Of a stretch of 64,000 nt of DNA, positions 1 to 13,400 are shown piece after piece. Each line of letters opens with the position of its first letter. Position 1 is the first letter of the stretch. The notes beneath the pieces were generated by a model. The model saw nothing but the letters and a program-made list of their open reading frames with translations, was not told the origin of the DNA and did not search any database. Source of the stretch: Axinella damicornis (Eukaryota; Porifera; Demospongiae; Axinellida; Axinellidae). Made by a program: the position numbers and the translations under genes. The DNA lies in assembly GCA_963931865.1 (NCBI GenBank), contig OZ007507.1:20672140-20736139 (forward strand). The letters run 5' to 3'.

Positions 1-67
1 TGTTGTGAGGGGGGAGGGGTGTGAGGGGGAGGGGTGTGAGGGGGGAGGGGTGTGAGGGGGGAGGGGT
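1..67. repeat. G-rich GTGAGGGGGGAGGG tandem repeat
   Basis: About four copies of a roughly 17-bp unit of the form tgtgaggggggagggg run from the window edge, so the array may continue outside. No coding potential is evident. Confidence 0.8.
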
Positions 68-2497
68 GTCAGCGACAAGTAGGCTCCTCAATACCAAGTG
101 CAAACACCAAACTCCATGTCGCCATGACAACATGCATTCACTACTTCAAGGTGTGGGACATGTGGAGGGGCTTGTAGTGAGCCTCAAGTGGAGGCAGTAC
201 ACAGCTCTGAGACAGCTCTCCAGCACAACCTCAGGCATGCAGGCAGCCATAACAGTTATGCAAGGAGGAGGTGTTTAAATCATCCACAGTCTCCTATTGA
301 TGTGAATACCTTTCTCTAGAGGCTAGCTAGTGGCTACACACAGGATTGCAAAATGATGTGGATGACAGTGTTGATTAATCAAGGCTTCTGGTTGTGAATG
401 AAATTGCAGTGTGGTCAGTTCTGAACAGCCGGGCAAGGCTGCCAGGATCAACAGAAACATTAGCAGCTGCAATCACCATTGCTAGGGCACCTGTGTATTG
501 AAAACCCACAATGTGAGGGCATAACTTAGCAATTAGCTACTGTAAAGGAAGATGAAGTCCTTTCATCTACAGAGCAATATGCCCAGACATGAAAACATAT
601 GAGGATCGATTGTTGTGTACACTCAGGAGCACATAATTATGTAGACAGCACTATATGCACTCTAGGTACATGCAGCACAGTGTGCAGTATTGTGGAATGT
701 AGTCATATCCTACAGGACCTTGTTGGGGTATACACTAGTAGTGATGTCTCTTCCCTTGATCAGCAGAAGCCACGCCTGTTCATCCACAAACACACATTCC
801 CCAACACAATGGCTATGCACACAGCTGCCCTACCAGTCCCAGTGGTGCCACAGGAATGCCCAGTAAGGCAATAATGGACACAGCCTAGAGTAACAGTGGG
901 AACATCACATGGCCAGCTGTGCTGTATTAGGTGGTGGCCAGTTGCATTAGTTTCTAGCTAGCCAGCTGCATTAGTTTCTAGCTAGCCAGCTGCATTAGTA
1001 GCCTCGTTCCCAGCCCCACATCCAGCTTTTCGTTGATCGCAGTTGGTAGCCAGCCAGCTGCATTAGTTACTACATCATGTGATCACATGGCCAGCTGTAT
1101 TACGTATGCTGTGAGCAGACATGTCCTGCCTGATTATGGTAATAAATTTACCACTGCAGCTCTCAACTCACTTAATTAGCTTTAACATAGCTTAGGAGTC
1201 AATTGGATTCAGTGCCGGGTGATTGACCAAGCTGGCCACATCATTGCCACCATAGGACAGCTGCCCATGTGAACACACTATGTACTAACTAATATTTGAT
1301 TGGAAGCCTAGAGTCTCATGTGCTTGGAAACAACTCAAAATCGGCTAGTACGGTACTTGCATAAGTGTGAGGTTGTTGATACATGACGCCATGTATGGTG
1401 TCACATCCTGTACGCACCGTACTGGTGATACGTCCTGCCACATCATGCACAGGCATCCCCATACTCCAATGCTGCTATCCACGGCCTATTATGCTCATCC
1501 ATCAAAGCCCATTAGGATGCCACAATATCCCAACACATTACTATCTACGGTTGGTGATGATCATGACATGTGACCCATAACCATAACTGCTCTGCTCTCC
1601 CAACATGGAGGCAGATGACAATAAGAAGACCCGTCAAAACAGCTTCATCATCACATTCAGCAGTCGCAGCATAGCAGGTGCTAGCAGGGGTCCGGAAGAG
1701 CAGAACCAGGCAGGTAATGTTAATGCTTGAGAGCGCTGGCATAATTCCAGAGCTTGCCTGTCACGCAAAAAACATTGCCAGCACAATAATGTGGCAGACC
1801 CTACCAGGTCTTCTGACATTCCGTGCATGGTCACACGTGCTCAGACATTCTGTGTGCTGTCGTAGGTCTTCAGGTGCTAACGTGGAATACCAAAGAGGGG
1901 GACGCAGGGGAAGCACACTCCGGTCATTATGGAGCCACAGAGAGATGCCTGGCATTCCTCTGTGTTGTCATTTGGATGTGCTCAAGTAATCTGACACTTC
2001 TTAAAGTGAGGAACAACAGACTGTTCGATGCGATGAACATACACATATGCGTGTACTGCCTCCGCACGCACCATCTATGAAATGATTCCACAGCTTCACA
2101 ACCAGTGGAACTACTACAAGGGGCCAGCAATGCTAGCAGGGTGTTGTGCATACAGAGCTCTGCAGGTTGGTTTAGGGAGCAGCAGACAATGGAAGAGAAT
2201 CATTCATGCCTCGTAGTTAAACTACCTACAGTTAAATTGTGCACCCAAGAGTGACTCTCCACTGTACTGGCCCCTCAACCAACCTGCACCGCTCTGGTCT
2301 CTGACTGAGGGAAATTCCATCTCAGATTAAGTGATTCTGCAATAGAGGCTTGCAACATCACTTGACGTTTGAAGTTAGAGCACAACATGGACCATAAACA
2401 TAAATGATTGAGCATTGACGTCACAGTGACATCACAATGACACGTGATGACATCACAGCTATCATAGTGGCTACATCATGGTGACCTATTCACTTAC
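68..2497. other. no recognisable gene; probable intron or 3' flank of gene A
   Basis: I find no conserved domain here. Around 920-1075 a diverged repeat containing gccagctgcattag occurs four times, next to a decayed copy of the tagcctcgttcccag transposon end (about 1001-1050). A 41-codon plus-strand frame starts at 1605 (MEADDNKKTRQNSF...), but nothing else supports it. The last visible exon of gene A ends at 2498 with a splice donor in phase 1, so downstream exons may lie here unrecognised or beyond the window. Confidence 0.5.
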
Positions 2498-2725
2498 GGT
2501 CCACGGGTGTTGTGATCATCATAAAGGGGCTCCACTCCCCTCTCTCCCGCACATTGACCCCGGCCACGCGGACGCTGTACTCTGTGCCCTTCTCTGCGGT
2601 CAGGGTGAGGGCAGTGGTGGACGGGTCACTCACTACCTGTGTCATTCCCGCACCACCCATCACCGTGTACTCTACATCCCAGGAACTGATTGCGTCTGTA
2701 GTCATTGGGTCAACTGTGGGAGCCT

Positions 2726-2774
<49 letters not shown>

Positions 2775-2894
2775 TGTGTGTGTGTGTGTGCATGTGTGCG
2801 TGTGTGTGCGTGTGTGTGTGTGTGTGTGGTGTGTGTGTGTGTGTGTGAATGTGTGTGTGTGTGTGTGTGAATGTGTGTGTGTGTGTGTGTGTGA

Positions 2895-2950
<56 letters not shown>

Positions 2951-3121
2951 TGTGTGTGTGCATGTGTGCATGTGTGTGCGTGTGTGTGTGTGTGTGTGGT
3001 GTGTGTGTGTGTGTGAATGTGTGTGTGTGTGTGTGTGAATGTGTGTGTGTGTGTGTGTGAATGTGTGTGTGTGTGTGTGGTGTGTGTGTGTGTGTGTGAA
3101 TGTGTGTGTGTGTGTGTGTGA

Positions 3122-3190
<69 letters not shown>

Positions 3191-6100
3191 TGTGTGTGTG
3201 TGAGTGGATGTGTGTGTGTGGGGGGGAGGGACATCTTATGTAGCTCTAGTGCAGTCATACAAATGTATCTCCATGTCTAGTCAATAGGTTACTCATCACA
3301 CAAGCTCATTGTACATGCTGAACTGATGGCTGATGGAACAGCATCCATTTTAATGGGAGTGAGTGGGGGTGGGTGGGAGTGGGGGTGGAGTTGAGGATGA
3401 GCAGCAGTGACATACCTTGAGGAGGAGGTGGCAAGTGAATACAGGGAAGGGGTCAGAGTGCAGCTGCACAGCTGTGAATTAGCAGCAGTGAGCTCATGCC
3501 AGTTGGAGTGGGCCTGTCTAAATCTCACAGCCCCCAAGCACCTGTGTATCCAGGCATGTCCCAATGGAGGCCATATTGACCCATTAGCCGCTAATCTGGC
3601 GCATGCATTGGTTAATCTGGTGTATCCAATGGTCGCTAATCTGGCGCATCCATCGATTGCTAATCTGGCGTGTCTGGATGCATCCAGGCAGATGTTTCTC
3701 ATTCTTGAGGACCATCTGTTGGGATGCACAACCAGATCATTTGGTCGGTGTCTTGAGGCAGCTGGTCCGAGCAGGCACATGTACTGTGCATGCCTGGTGT
3801 GTATTATACTGCAAGCTGGTTTGATAGGACTGTGTTCTCATTCCTAGATCAGCACAGGGTGTATTGCAGTGAATAGCAAGAACTGGGGAGGAGATCTCAT
3901 TGCATAAACTCCCACCGTACAGAATTACTCTTAATTGTTGACCCAGAGATCACAACAGCTCAGAACTGTATCAAATAACAGGATATCCAGCTGGCACCCT
4001 GGTTGGTTGTCTAGCTTGCGCATAGTTACAATGCAGGAACAGGTCATGTGATGCACACCATAGGTCACATGACACTCACCTGCCAGTCAACTGTAACGGT
4101 GGTCGAATTGGGAGTAGCCAATGTTACGCTGGGGGCCAGCAACCCTGCAGGAGGGGATAGGACGCCATTAGCAGCGGAACTCAACCACAGATCTTCATAA
4201 GTGGTTAGTTTGGGAATTCAGTACCTACCACCAGGAAATCTGATCCACCATTTGAGAGAGGTGCTCATTACCTGCCACCATCAGGCCCCCATCCTAACAA
4301 CAGCACTGCTGTGTAACATGTGCAGGGAACTATGCAAGCCAGGGATGACGTGGGATACTCTGCAACATGACACCGTGAATTGCAGAGATCTTCAAGCTGA
4401 ATGTTCTTGTGGGTTCCCAGGGATACCAAGCTAGATTATCCCAGAGGGGACCTGCCAGGTATTATCATACAGGGAAACTCGCAGTGTAGTAGGCATGCAG
4501 GAGATCTGCCTGATCAGCTATAGTAGAAAATAACACATTGGTTGAGTACAGGGACTCACTCAGAGAGAGGGTAGACCCATCAGTGCTTCCGGGACCACTG
4601 GCACCGACATCATTCATCACATGCACACGAATGGTGTAGGTTCTGAAAGTCAGGAGGCTTGTGAGATTGGCAGACTGATCTGACGCGTCTCCTGGGAAGG
4701 TTGTGCTCATCGTACTGCCTCCGCCCGGGGTGTAGTCCACTCTCACCCCAGTGATGGCACTGTTGCCGTCGAACCCATTGACCCATGAAAGACCCAGCGT
4801 GGTCTCGGAGCTGGAGGTCACCATCACATTGGTAGGAGGGTCTGGGGGCACTGTGTGTGTGTGTGTGTGATGGAGTCATGTATACAGTACATGATATTAT
4901 ACTCAAATCTCTGAAATGTGTAAATTTCATTTTCTACTGCAACCCTCTTGCGTGTCACAGCAAATATCATATGGCACAAGGAGGGGAGAGAGGTCAGACC
5001 TTGCACAGTGACTCCGATGTTGACGCTGGAACTGCCAACCACGTTGGTGGCATCACACGTGTATGTCCCTCCCTCTCCTCGTCCAAGGTCATCACGACTC
5101 AGAACTGAGCGTGAGGTTGTGGAGGTGATAGTAATACGAGGGTCGCTGGGGTCCAGGGGGGACCCCTCGTGGGACCAGGTGATGGTGGGAGGGGGGACGG
5201 CATTGTAGGTGCAGGACAGGGCGAGGGTCCGGTTAACAGGGGAGAGGTGCGGGGACATGACAAGCGTGGCGACATCAGGCTCAACTGTGATCGGTATGAG
5301 TGCATGAGTTTGTGTGTGTGCATGTGAATGTGTTGTGTGTGTGCACGTGAGCGAGTATGCATGCACATGTGTGTACTCAGGGGGCACCAGTAGTGTGTAA
5401 TGTGCTATACAAAAGGGACACATTAATTGGGACGGTTGCTAGGATAATATGGGCCACAGTCTTTACTGTGGACACAACATACCAATACGGGTGTCACCCT
5501 GGTCTAGTACAGCTATTTTAAGTGTTAAATTAGTGCTAGAATAGAGGGTACTTCCCCTTTCTGTCACACCCTCAATCCCCAGTCTTCCAGCACACTCTCT
5601 CCTAGCCTCGAACCCAGCTAACCCTCTCCATCCTCCCTCCCTCATCCCTCTTTCACTCCTCTCCCTCCCTCCTCTCTCTCCCCCTCAAGCCTTACACCCT
5701 CTTCTCCCGTAACCACACACCCTCTAGGCGATGATGGCTTACATTGTACGATGATATTTTCAGCTGAGGAGACAGTGTTATTGCGATCGTCCTGAATAGT
5801 GCAGTTATACTCTCCGCTGTAATTCCGTGAGATGTTTGTAAACTGCAGAGTCTCTCTTTGCACTTGCAACTGTGAGCTTTGTTCGTTTGACACCACCGAC
5901 CCGTTCACAAACCAGTTCACGGCCCTCACAGGTTCAGACTGACTGCGATCACAGTTCAGGATGAAGCTGTCGGACTCATTGACTGTTGTCGGACCAGCTA
6001 TCACTGGAGGCACTAAACCTAACGCAGAGAGAACACAAAAAACGTCTTCATCACATGATCAGCACACACAGGACCATAATACATTGTGTGACCATCATGC

Positions 6101-7139
6101 TCACCAACCACACCCACAAGGTATGGACCACTTAAAGCCCTACATTTGTTACATAATCACCATGGCAACCTCATTACCATGGTGGTCAAGGCTGTGTACA
6201 ACAAGCAGTGATCTTGCAGGACTGTACATTTCACCCAATGAGAATACACATCATGCTGCTTGCTCACATGCAAACAGGAAATGATGTAATGATGCTGCCT
6301 TCTCATTGGTCAATATGAAATTGACATTATACTTATGTCAAACAGTAGGTAGCATCGATCTAGACCCGTTGTACCTACGTCACGTTATCCATGGCATTTC
6401 CGTATACTATCCGGAAGCTTGGAGTACCAAAACACATTGGCTTCATATGTGATATCGATCGAAACATGCCCTACATCACTGGTTAGTGATTATATAGCTT
6501 TAATAGCCTACATATCAATCACATTTCAACACATACTAGAAGCATTGACTGCGTTTGCCAAGATGGACATAGAAGCTGCTATCTCCACAAACACAAAATA
6601 GCCGCCATGTTGCAGTACCCGTCCGTATTCTCGAAATGATGACGTCATGTGCAATGGGTCTACTGGAGTCAGGACACTCGCATATAATATATTAATCTCC
6701 ATGTGTCACACCTGATATTGTGTGTGCTGCAGGCTATGGATGTGAGTGTGCATACCTCTACGACTCAGTAAGTTGCGGTACTGCAGGAATGTTCCAAAAC
6801 TACGGTCACAAAGCAACGTCCTCTGGTTCTGAAATGCAACTCCTGTGTTGGGGACTATCGTAATGGGGTCAAAAATAGTAAGTACTCCTCCGTTCACTTG
6901 TCCATCAGAGGGATTAATTGCGGCTGGAAGTCCATTGCTGTCTATTATCCTCCACAGAGTGTTCGGGTCCTCAACACCTTCAAATACACACCTGAAGCAT
7001 GTTCGAACACCGGCTTCCACAATGTAGTTACCAAATCCAGTATTGATGAATGTCTGCTCGCACTGTGAATTGCCTGTAACGTGATGGGGGAGAAAGCAGC
7101 TAGCTAGCATAACAATAACAATGTATACTTTAATCCGAG

Positions 7140-7172
<33 letters not shown>

Positions 7173-7379
7173 CCATTCCAAAAATTATATTACTCAGTGT
7201 TTGCCACGCCGTCTGCACTAGACAACATTCTCTACTTACAATACAGCAGTACCATGCACATGCAAGCTGCGCCTATAAACGTATGACTGTATCACAATCT
7301 ACCCGTCTTCACCTGGTCTACAGTGCAGCGCCGCCAGCAGTGCTGCGAGGTACAACGCTGTTCTCTTCCAATCATCCAT
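2498..7379 (-). CDS. gene A: secreted or surface Ig/FN3 protein, partial
   Basis: Exons (minus): 7379-7313, 7073-6756, 6018-5743, 5284-5000, 4850-4560, 4144-4080, 2723-2498. Exon 1 gives a signal peptide (MDDWKRTALYLAALLAALHC). Exon 2 encodes a Cys-containing domain with CFRCVFEG and DPNTLW. Exons 3 and 4 are Ig domains: NESDSFILNC, then YNC in the first; LALSCTYNAVPPPTITW, then GTYTCDATN in the second. The fifth exon is an FN3 domain (PPDPPTNVMVTSSSE; TYTIRVHVMNDVG). The last two exons together form a second FN3 domain, joined in phase 0 at VDWQ/APTVDP. All other junctions are phase 1. No membrane segment is seen because the 3' end is missing. Adhesion or receptor function is inferred from domains only. 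It is a paralogue of gene B, which has EGF and stalk exons where this gene has FN3. Confidence 0.75.
2727..3228. repeat. (TG)n microsatellite, ~500 bp
   Basis: Nearly pure TG dinucleotides with interspersed GAATG, GGTG and CATG interruptions. It abuts the acceptor of the last visible exon of gene A (acceptor at 2724-2725), so it fills the 3' part of that intron. Long His-Thr or Cys-Val reading frames in it are artefacts. Confidence 0.95.
3560..3710. repeat. diverged ~26-bp repeat, 'gctaatctggcgcatcca'
   Basis: About four imperfect copies of a unit with the core taatctggcg(c/t)atcca lie in an intron of gene A. The open frames across it on both strands have no recognisable protein similarity. 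Confidence 0.6.
7140..7171. repeat. poly(C) tract in gene A intron 1
   Basis: About 31 consecutive C residues. The paralogous intron of gene B carries an equivalent tract at about 22147-22180, so the tract predates the duplication. Confidence 0.9.
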
Positions 7380-7624
7380 GGTAGAGCTGCCCATCCGTCT
7401 CCCTTTCAAATACAAATTACAGATTTGCTGCAAAATTAGCGCTATAGCTTAGGCACGCAGAAACTTCAGGAATGCCGGGTATTTTTCCGCATGATTAGAA
7501 GTCAGTGCAAATGAATCGCTAAACTTCCGCTTGTGAACGGGCGCGGGCGGATATGTCCTAGTATAATGAGCTGGTCACGCCCTTACATGTGTTGACGTAC
7601 GTGCAGCGCAGAGCAGCAGTCAAG
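7380..7624. promoter_or_regulatory. divergent promoter region, gene A / SGK copy 1
   Basis: 245 bp separate the start codon of gene A (minus) from that of the SGK pseudogene (plus). Similar sequence flanks the start codons of gene B and the intact SGK gene, but there it is split by transposons. No TATA box is obvious. Promoter function is inferred from position. Confidence 0.5.
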
Positions 7625-8114
7625 ATGGCTACCACTACCAGGGGGAAGCGTGCATCCGAGGGGTCGATAGAGGCACAGCAGAACGGGGCGACGGAGAGAT
7701 CGGGGGAGCATAGGACGAGCGTGTCCGTGGACGACTCGGAGACGTGGGTGGAAGCTAAGCGCTACACAGTGTACAAGGTTGTTGTCAGGACCGCCGACAA
7801 AGCATATTTCGTGTTCCGAAGGTAAGCGACACCTTCGTGGCCTGCATGGCGCTGTGCCACACATGAGCAGCTGCAATCAGTGGTGTGTGTAGCGGGTATG
7901 CAGCTAGTCTGGATCCCAGACCCTAATCCAGCGAGGAAGACGGGTTAGGATCCAGAGAGTATGCAGGCATCCAGCTTGCTACCGCAAGGTAGTTGGTACC
8001 CGAGACCTGCACCATGCTTGGACTATTGTTCTGCAGCACGGAACCTGCCTGCAATTAATGTTAAACAGTAGCAGTGGTAGTCAGGACGTATTCCTGACGA
8101 CCTCACTGTGCAAT

Positions 8115-8138
8115 CCCCCCCCCCCCCCCCCCCCCCCA
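8115..8138. repeat. poly(C) tract before SGK copy-1 exon 2
   Basis: About 23 C residues lie shortly upstream of the exon 2 acceptor. The intact copy has a shorter run at 27719-27730, so the tract length has changed since duplication. Confidence 0.85.
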
Positions 8139-8796
8139 TCTTGCACACACCTACACATAGGTACAATGAGTTCCATGACCTTCATGAGAAGATCAAAAAG
8201 GTGTTTCCGGAGGCGAACCTGAAGCTCCCTGGCAAGTGGTTCCTTGGCAACAACTTTGACCCAGAGTTCATACGCGCCCGGAGGGAGGGGCTGCACAATT
8301 TCGTTATGAATCTTGTGAAGGTGGGTGGGGCACGGGGCTGGTCACATGACTACACAGCACTATGGTGATACCGGGTCCTCTCGTCCAACTGACTTTCATA
8401 CACTGACGTGACTGATCAGCCAAATTTGAGTTCACGACTCCCTGCTAGGCTGTGTAGGCTCCTCCCTAGCCAGGCCAGACTAATTCTGTTCTGAGCGTTA
8501 GTGTGTGCCAGTGAGTGGACACTATAGAGTTGGCATCTCAGCCAGTCTCACTCCCAAATCATTGGGAGGGTCTACTTTGGATGATAACGGGAATGAGAGC
8601 TGTTACGCCAGGGGTGAATGTAGTAGCCGTCAAAGATGATCCTAGACGGCCAATGATGACTGCCTGAAATGAGAGAGACAGCTTACACAGCTAATTCCTG
8701 TGCACTTTTGGCGTCGTTACTCATTGAGCTTTTGTTCTGAATGGGCCAATAGCAGAGAGGGCATTGTCTCAATGGGTGTCATAATGGAGTGGGCCC

Positions 8797-9283
8797 TCCA
8801 TGGAGGTGTGGAGCTGGTATGGTCCTCCATGGAGGTGTGGAGCTGGTATGGTCCTCCATGGAGGTGTGGAGCTGGTATGACCCTCCATGAGGTGTGGAGC
8901 TGGTATGGTCCTCCATGGAGGTGTGGAGCTGGTATGACCCTCCATGAGGTGTGGAGCTGGTATGGTCCTCCATGGAGGTGTGGAGCTGGTATGGTCCTCC
9001 ATGGAGGTGTGGAGGTGGTATGGTCCTCCATGAGGTGTGGAGCTGGTATGGTCCTCCATGGAGGTGTGGAGCTGGTATGGTCCTCCATGGAGGTGTGGAG
9101 CTGGTATGGTCCTCCATGGAGGTGTGGAGGTGGTATGGTCCTCCATGAGGTGTGGAGCTGGTATGGTCCTCCATGGAGGTGTGGAGGTGGTATGGTCCTC
9201 CATGGAGGTGTGGAGCTGGTATAGTCCTCCATGGAGGTGTGGAGCTGGTATGGTCCTCCATGGAGGGGTGGAGCTGGTATGTG
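8797..9283. repeat. 29-bp minisatellite with CCTCCATGGAGG core, copy 1
   Basis: About 17 copies of a unit close to ggtcctccatggaggtgtgg + agctggtat lie in intron 2 of the SGK pseudogene. Variants have the core shortened to ccatgaggtg. Each full unit holds the 12-bp palindrome CCTCCATGGAGG. Long frames on both strands are by-products of the repeat. Confidence 0.95.
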
Positions 9284-10008
9284 TTATTACCTGGGCTATT
9301 ATTCCGCTCCTACACACAGCCTAACTGTGCTCAATCTTGCACTACAGAATGCGTCTGGTGATGAATTCTCCAGAGGATTATGTAAATATGCTCTGCTATT
9401 TGCTGTGTGCAAACAGTGGAGTGTGTCTCTCCTCCATGCCGTGTGCACACCAGCATTCCTGCTGTGTTGGTGCTGCCCAAAGTGGGTTGAGTGGTGGCCT
9501 AGCACAGTGCTTGAACGACTGGCTTGAGTTCCACCATGCCATGGTTTTTTTTGTTTTTTTTCTTCATCCCAGCTCTGCCTGCCAAGTAATATGTGAAGGT
9601 AGCCTCATTCCACAGTCAGATGGTAAGTGGTAAACCCCCGGGGGTAGAAGAAAGCACGGCTTTGCTTAATTACTCCCTCTTCTCCACGTGTGTACACACA
9701 CACACACTGCAGATCCTGAAGATTGTGGATTCCTCTCTGTGGATGACCAGCGCTCTGCCCTCTCCATCAATGACCAGGAGATGATTGATGAACCTTGGGA
9801 TGGGGGAGGGGAAGGGTATAGAACCCAAGAACCGGGTGGACCTAGGCCTGCCACTGCTCAAGGTCATCGGGAAGGGCAAGGTAGTTTATGTATGAATTCA
9901 ATGTTCATGTGTGTTGGCATGCATGCAAAATATGACTGGAAGTGTCATGGATACCTCCCCCCTTCTTCTCTCCTCCTCCGTTCTCCCCCGCAGGTGTACC
10001 TGGGTTGT

Positions 10009-10414
10009 AGATACATAGTATGTCTTGCATGGCCAGACCGTAATTGTGCATGACCTGAGGTTTAGTGGAGGTAGTTCTGGCTTAGTGGAGGTAGTTGCCA
10101 CAACATGAACTGATGTGTTGCTTGTGTAATGTGTAGTACCTGCACTGTACTTGTCAGTCACACCACTGCAAGTCTGAATGCTCATTGCTAGGTGTCTACA
10201 TTGTCATTATATCTCATACAGACTGCTGCTGAGGTGGGTGAGTGTGCCGTTCTTCTCCAACTCCAGGGTGAAGTTGAGTTGGAGAAGAATGTTTGGATGC
10301 TTTTGATTGTTTAACAAAGGGGGGCTCTAATCAGTTCAGCAATACCTTAGCAAGCTAAAGGATCCATGCACCACAGCATATGGTAAAACTCCACATGTTC
10401 TGTATCAATTTACA
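10009..10414. other. intergenic, duplication breakpoint
   Basis: Homology to the intact SGK gene ends near 10008, and the stop codon of gene B is at 10415. The pseudogene and gene B therefore converge here, and this stretch contains the junction of the two duplicated blocks. A hairpin-like pair (ttcttctccaactcca / ttggagaagaa, 10250-10290) is present. No gene is seen. Confidence 0.6.
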
Positions 10415-13400
10415 CTAGTTGACAGTGAACTTGTATGAGAGTGGCCGGTACCGTCTACCGCAACCCTCGGGTATGATCTTGATCCGGTGGATGCTAACTG
10501 TGAGCCCCGTCAACATCAGAGGACTCTCACCTACAGACAGAGGAAGAGAATGGTCACCATCACTCTATTCTGGCTGCACTGGGCCAGTTGGGACTCAAAC
10601 TGGCTATGAAAGCCTGGCATGCAGATCCTGCATTTTTGTAACTAACACCACACAATTATCATACCAGTCTAGAGCAACAGGGCAAATGTCAAAGCAATTA
10701 CTGGTCATACAGTTGCCATTGTATTTTTGCATGCATTTTCTAGCTTTGAAACGTGCTGTAAACTAGCAGAGTGCAGGGGGTTCAGGTGGGTGAGCCCAAA
10801 AGTGAAGTCACTGCAGAGACATGGCCTACATGCTAAGTTATTTGAACAAACTCTTGGCTGGATAAGTGGCCACAGCGAGTCAAATCTAAACTGGCTATGC
10901 TAACTGATCTATGAGTGTATACTGTTCTCAGGGCTGTCGGAAGTAGTTGCTGAGTGGTCAGGCCAGGGTTGGTGCAAGGGTTTTTTGTGCTTGCTTGCTG
11001 GGGGGGGGGGGGGGGGGGTCTGGGGGCGTGCTCCCAAGGAAAAGTACGTAGCTAGCTGTTGATAGATCTCAGTGCATCTGTAACAACAGTCTTGTTACCG
11101 AATGATCGCTTCAGAAAGGTTGTGGAACAAGGTTGGTGAGTAGCCTCGTACCCAGTCCCACGCCCAGCTTTACGTCGCGACGTAAAGCTGGGCGTGGGAC
11201 TGGGTACGAGGCTAGTAGATGAGGGTAATCGACATCCATTGCCGCTGATTCTGCTAGGATGTTGTTGCATGAGGTACGCATAATTATATTGTAATTCATT
11301 ATTATAGAAAAAAGGAATTTTTTTTTGTAAGCCCCAAAAAGTGGTCCAGCCATGGCTGGACAAACCGGACCGTTCCGATGGCCCTGGTTCTGATTTAGAG
11401 TATCAAATGATGTACCTGATGTGGCATAAACAGTCCACTTACAATCGAAGTATGGTTCCTGTCGGTCCGTGATGCATTGGAATCCAGTTGGCTGTCCAGT
11501 ACTAGAAAATTCCACTGTCACGTTGTTGTTCCTGCCGACTGTCACTCCTGCATTAGTGCTGAAAACCGCACAGAATGTGTGATCTGTGCGTACTGGGATC
11601 CTGCTTCGGATGACAGCCCTCTCGTTCCTCACTGGGTCAACTGCCACCACTCGCAGTACGTGGTCACCAGCAGGGAGGCCAGTGCGTCTGAAAGACCCAG
11701 AGGTACCTGGAAAGGGGGGGGGGGGGGAGGAGGAGGTAGGCAAAGAAAGGGAGAGGGAAGACGGAGGGAGGAAAGGTACAAATACCGGTACATGTGCACT
11801 CTCATTTCAGTGACAAATGTGCTAGCATAGCACACATTCTGATGTGCAATAAACATGCTACCATCTTCTATTATCCATGCTACCATCAATGCACGCACAT
11901 AGCCACTCATCAGTATGGGGCTCACCCAGGCTTGACCATGGAGTGCACTACTGTCATTTCTGTGTACACTCATTTCCAGATCTCCATAGCAAAACTAGGA
12001 GTCTTGAAATCTGAAGTGAGAGTGTATGGTTCTGTATACGCCGGTATTGCTCACAATTCTCCATGGTTGTGTTTAGACGTGTGATATGACAGAAAATCTC
12101 CACACCGGGACGATTGGCCACAAACTGGGCAGTGACTGTACTACCGTCCAGCTGAGGAGTATTGTTGATGAAGGACAGGGAGAGCTCTATGGAGAGGGAG
12201 GGGTGGATGTAGGAAGTGAGGAGGTGTGGTGTGTGTTATGTTTAATATCACATAGTTGCTGTTTTTGCTTTTGACTTTCGCTTTGTTTCCCCCCTTGGGA
12301 AACAGCATATAATTGGCATTTGGTTGCCTCCTGCTGTACCCTTGTTCAACACTGTGGGATGAAAACTGTATACGTGCTCACACTAAGAGTAGATTCTCTA
12401 GCCACATGTTAACAAAGCAATCCGAAACATTTCTTAGGAATTGAATTCCTTGTGATAATTCCTTGTGATGTGCAGGTGGCTAGCTATAGGAAATTACGTC
12501 TTGGTGTTGGAGATGCTGTTGGAGATGCTGTTGGAGATGGTGTTGGAAATGGTGTTGGAGATGGTGTTGGAGACGGTGTTGGAGATGCTGTTGGAGATGG
12601 TGTTGGAGACGGTGTAGTCACATTCTCTGCAGGAGATAAAATTAGTCACATGTAAATGCACATTGCCACTCATAGCGGTACTATAAAATTCTAAACAGCA
12701 GATACCACAATACTGGATGATATTATGTCATGCATAGCTAATTATAAAAACGTAAAGAGATGTATGTAAGGATAGCAGAACAGTAAAAGCAGGGAGGAAC
12801 GATAGCATACAACAGTTCAGTATACATCCCCACCCTACAGATACTTTCACATAGTGCTTTGAATTCAACAGACATGTGTCTGCAGAATTCATTCCTGCAT
12901 GTGTGCAGCTAATTCTTCACCACAGCTAGTCCTCACCAATACAGGAAATCAAGGGATCTCCGGTAAACCCGGGGCTGCAAGCACAGACAACACTAGAGTC
13001 TCCTCTGGTACATTGAGCATTGGCACCGCACGGGGAGGGGTCACACGGATCTGCACATAGAACCACACAAGAGAAAATGTCTGGGTGCACTCTGTGTGTG
13101 TGTACATGATATTTTACTCAAATCTCTATCTTTATAATTGAAATTGCAACCCTCTTACGTGTCACACAAACATCCTAGAGACAACATGACACAAGGATTG
13201 CAGTCAAGAGAAGGCAGTCACTAACGCAAGGGGAGAGAGGTCAGACCTTGCACAGTGACTTCGATGTTGACGCTGGAACTGCCAACCACGTTGGTGGCAC
13301 CACACGTGTACGTCCCTCCCTCTCCTCGTCCAAGGTCATCACGACTCAGGTCTGAGCGTGAGGTTGTGGAGGTGATAGTAATACGAGGGTCATTCGGGTC

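Larger units (their letters stand above)
7625..10008 (+). pseudogene. SGK pseudogene (truncated duplicate of the PX-SGK gene)
   Basis: Exon 1 (7625-7821) and exon 2 (8161-8320) match the intact gene at 26860-31913 closely and encode the start and PX core ([16 protein letters not shown]...). The third exon (from about 9713) has lost 19 nt after GTGGATT, which shifts the frame, and also about 42 nt before the kinase glycine loop. It lacks the GSFG glycine-loop codons. Only the first few codons of exon 4 remain (GTGTACCTGGGTTG, about 9995-10008); homology then stops. One PX residue differs (PGKWFLG versus PGKRFLG). No kinase domain can be made. A short PX-only product is conceivable, but decay is more likely. 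Intron 2 carries the same minisatellite as the intact copy. Confidence 0.85.

Noticed and set aside
1605..1730. Short plus-strand gene MEADDNKKTRQNSF
   Set aside because: Only 41 codons with no partner exon, domain or promoter that I can support.
2490..3258. His-Thr and Cys-Val repeat proteins
   Set aside because: Six-frame translation of a TG microsatellite.
7625..8320. Functional PX-only protein from SGK copy 1
   Set aside because: Exons 1 and 2 are intact, but exon 3 is frameshifted and truncated and the kinase is absent; without transcript evidence a pseudogene is the simpler call.
8700..9324. Long overlapping frames rich in [13 protein letters not shown] or [14 protein letters not shown]
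   Set aside because: They are translations of a 29-bp minisatellite in an intron; they are open in several frames on both strands.
12050..12190. Separate small gene on the plus strand (MTENLHTGTIGHKLG)
   Set aside because: It is antisense to a gene B exon that splices in phase with its neighbours.
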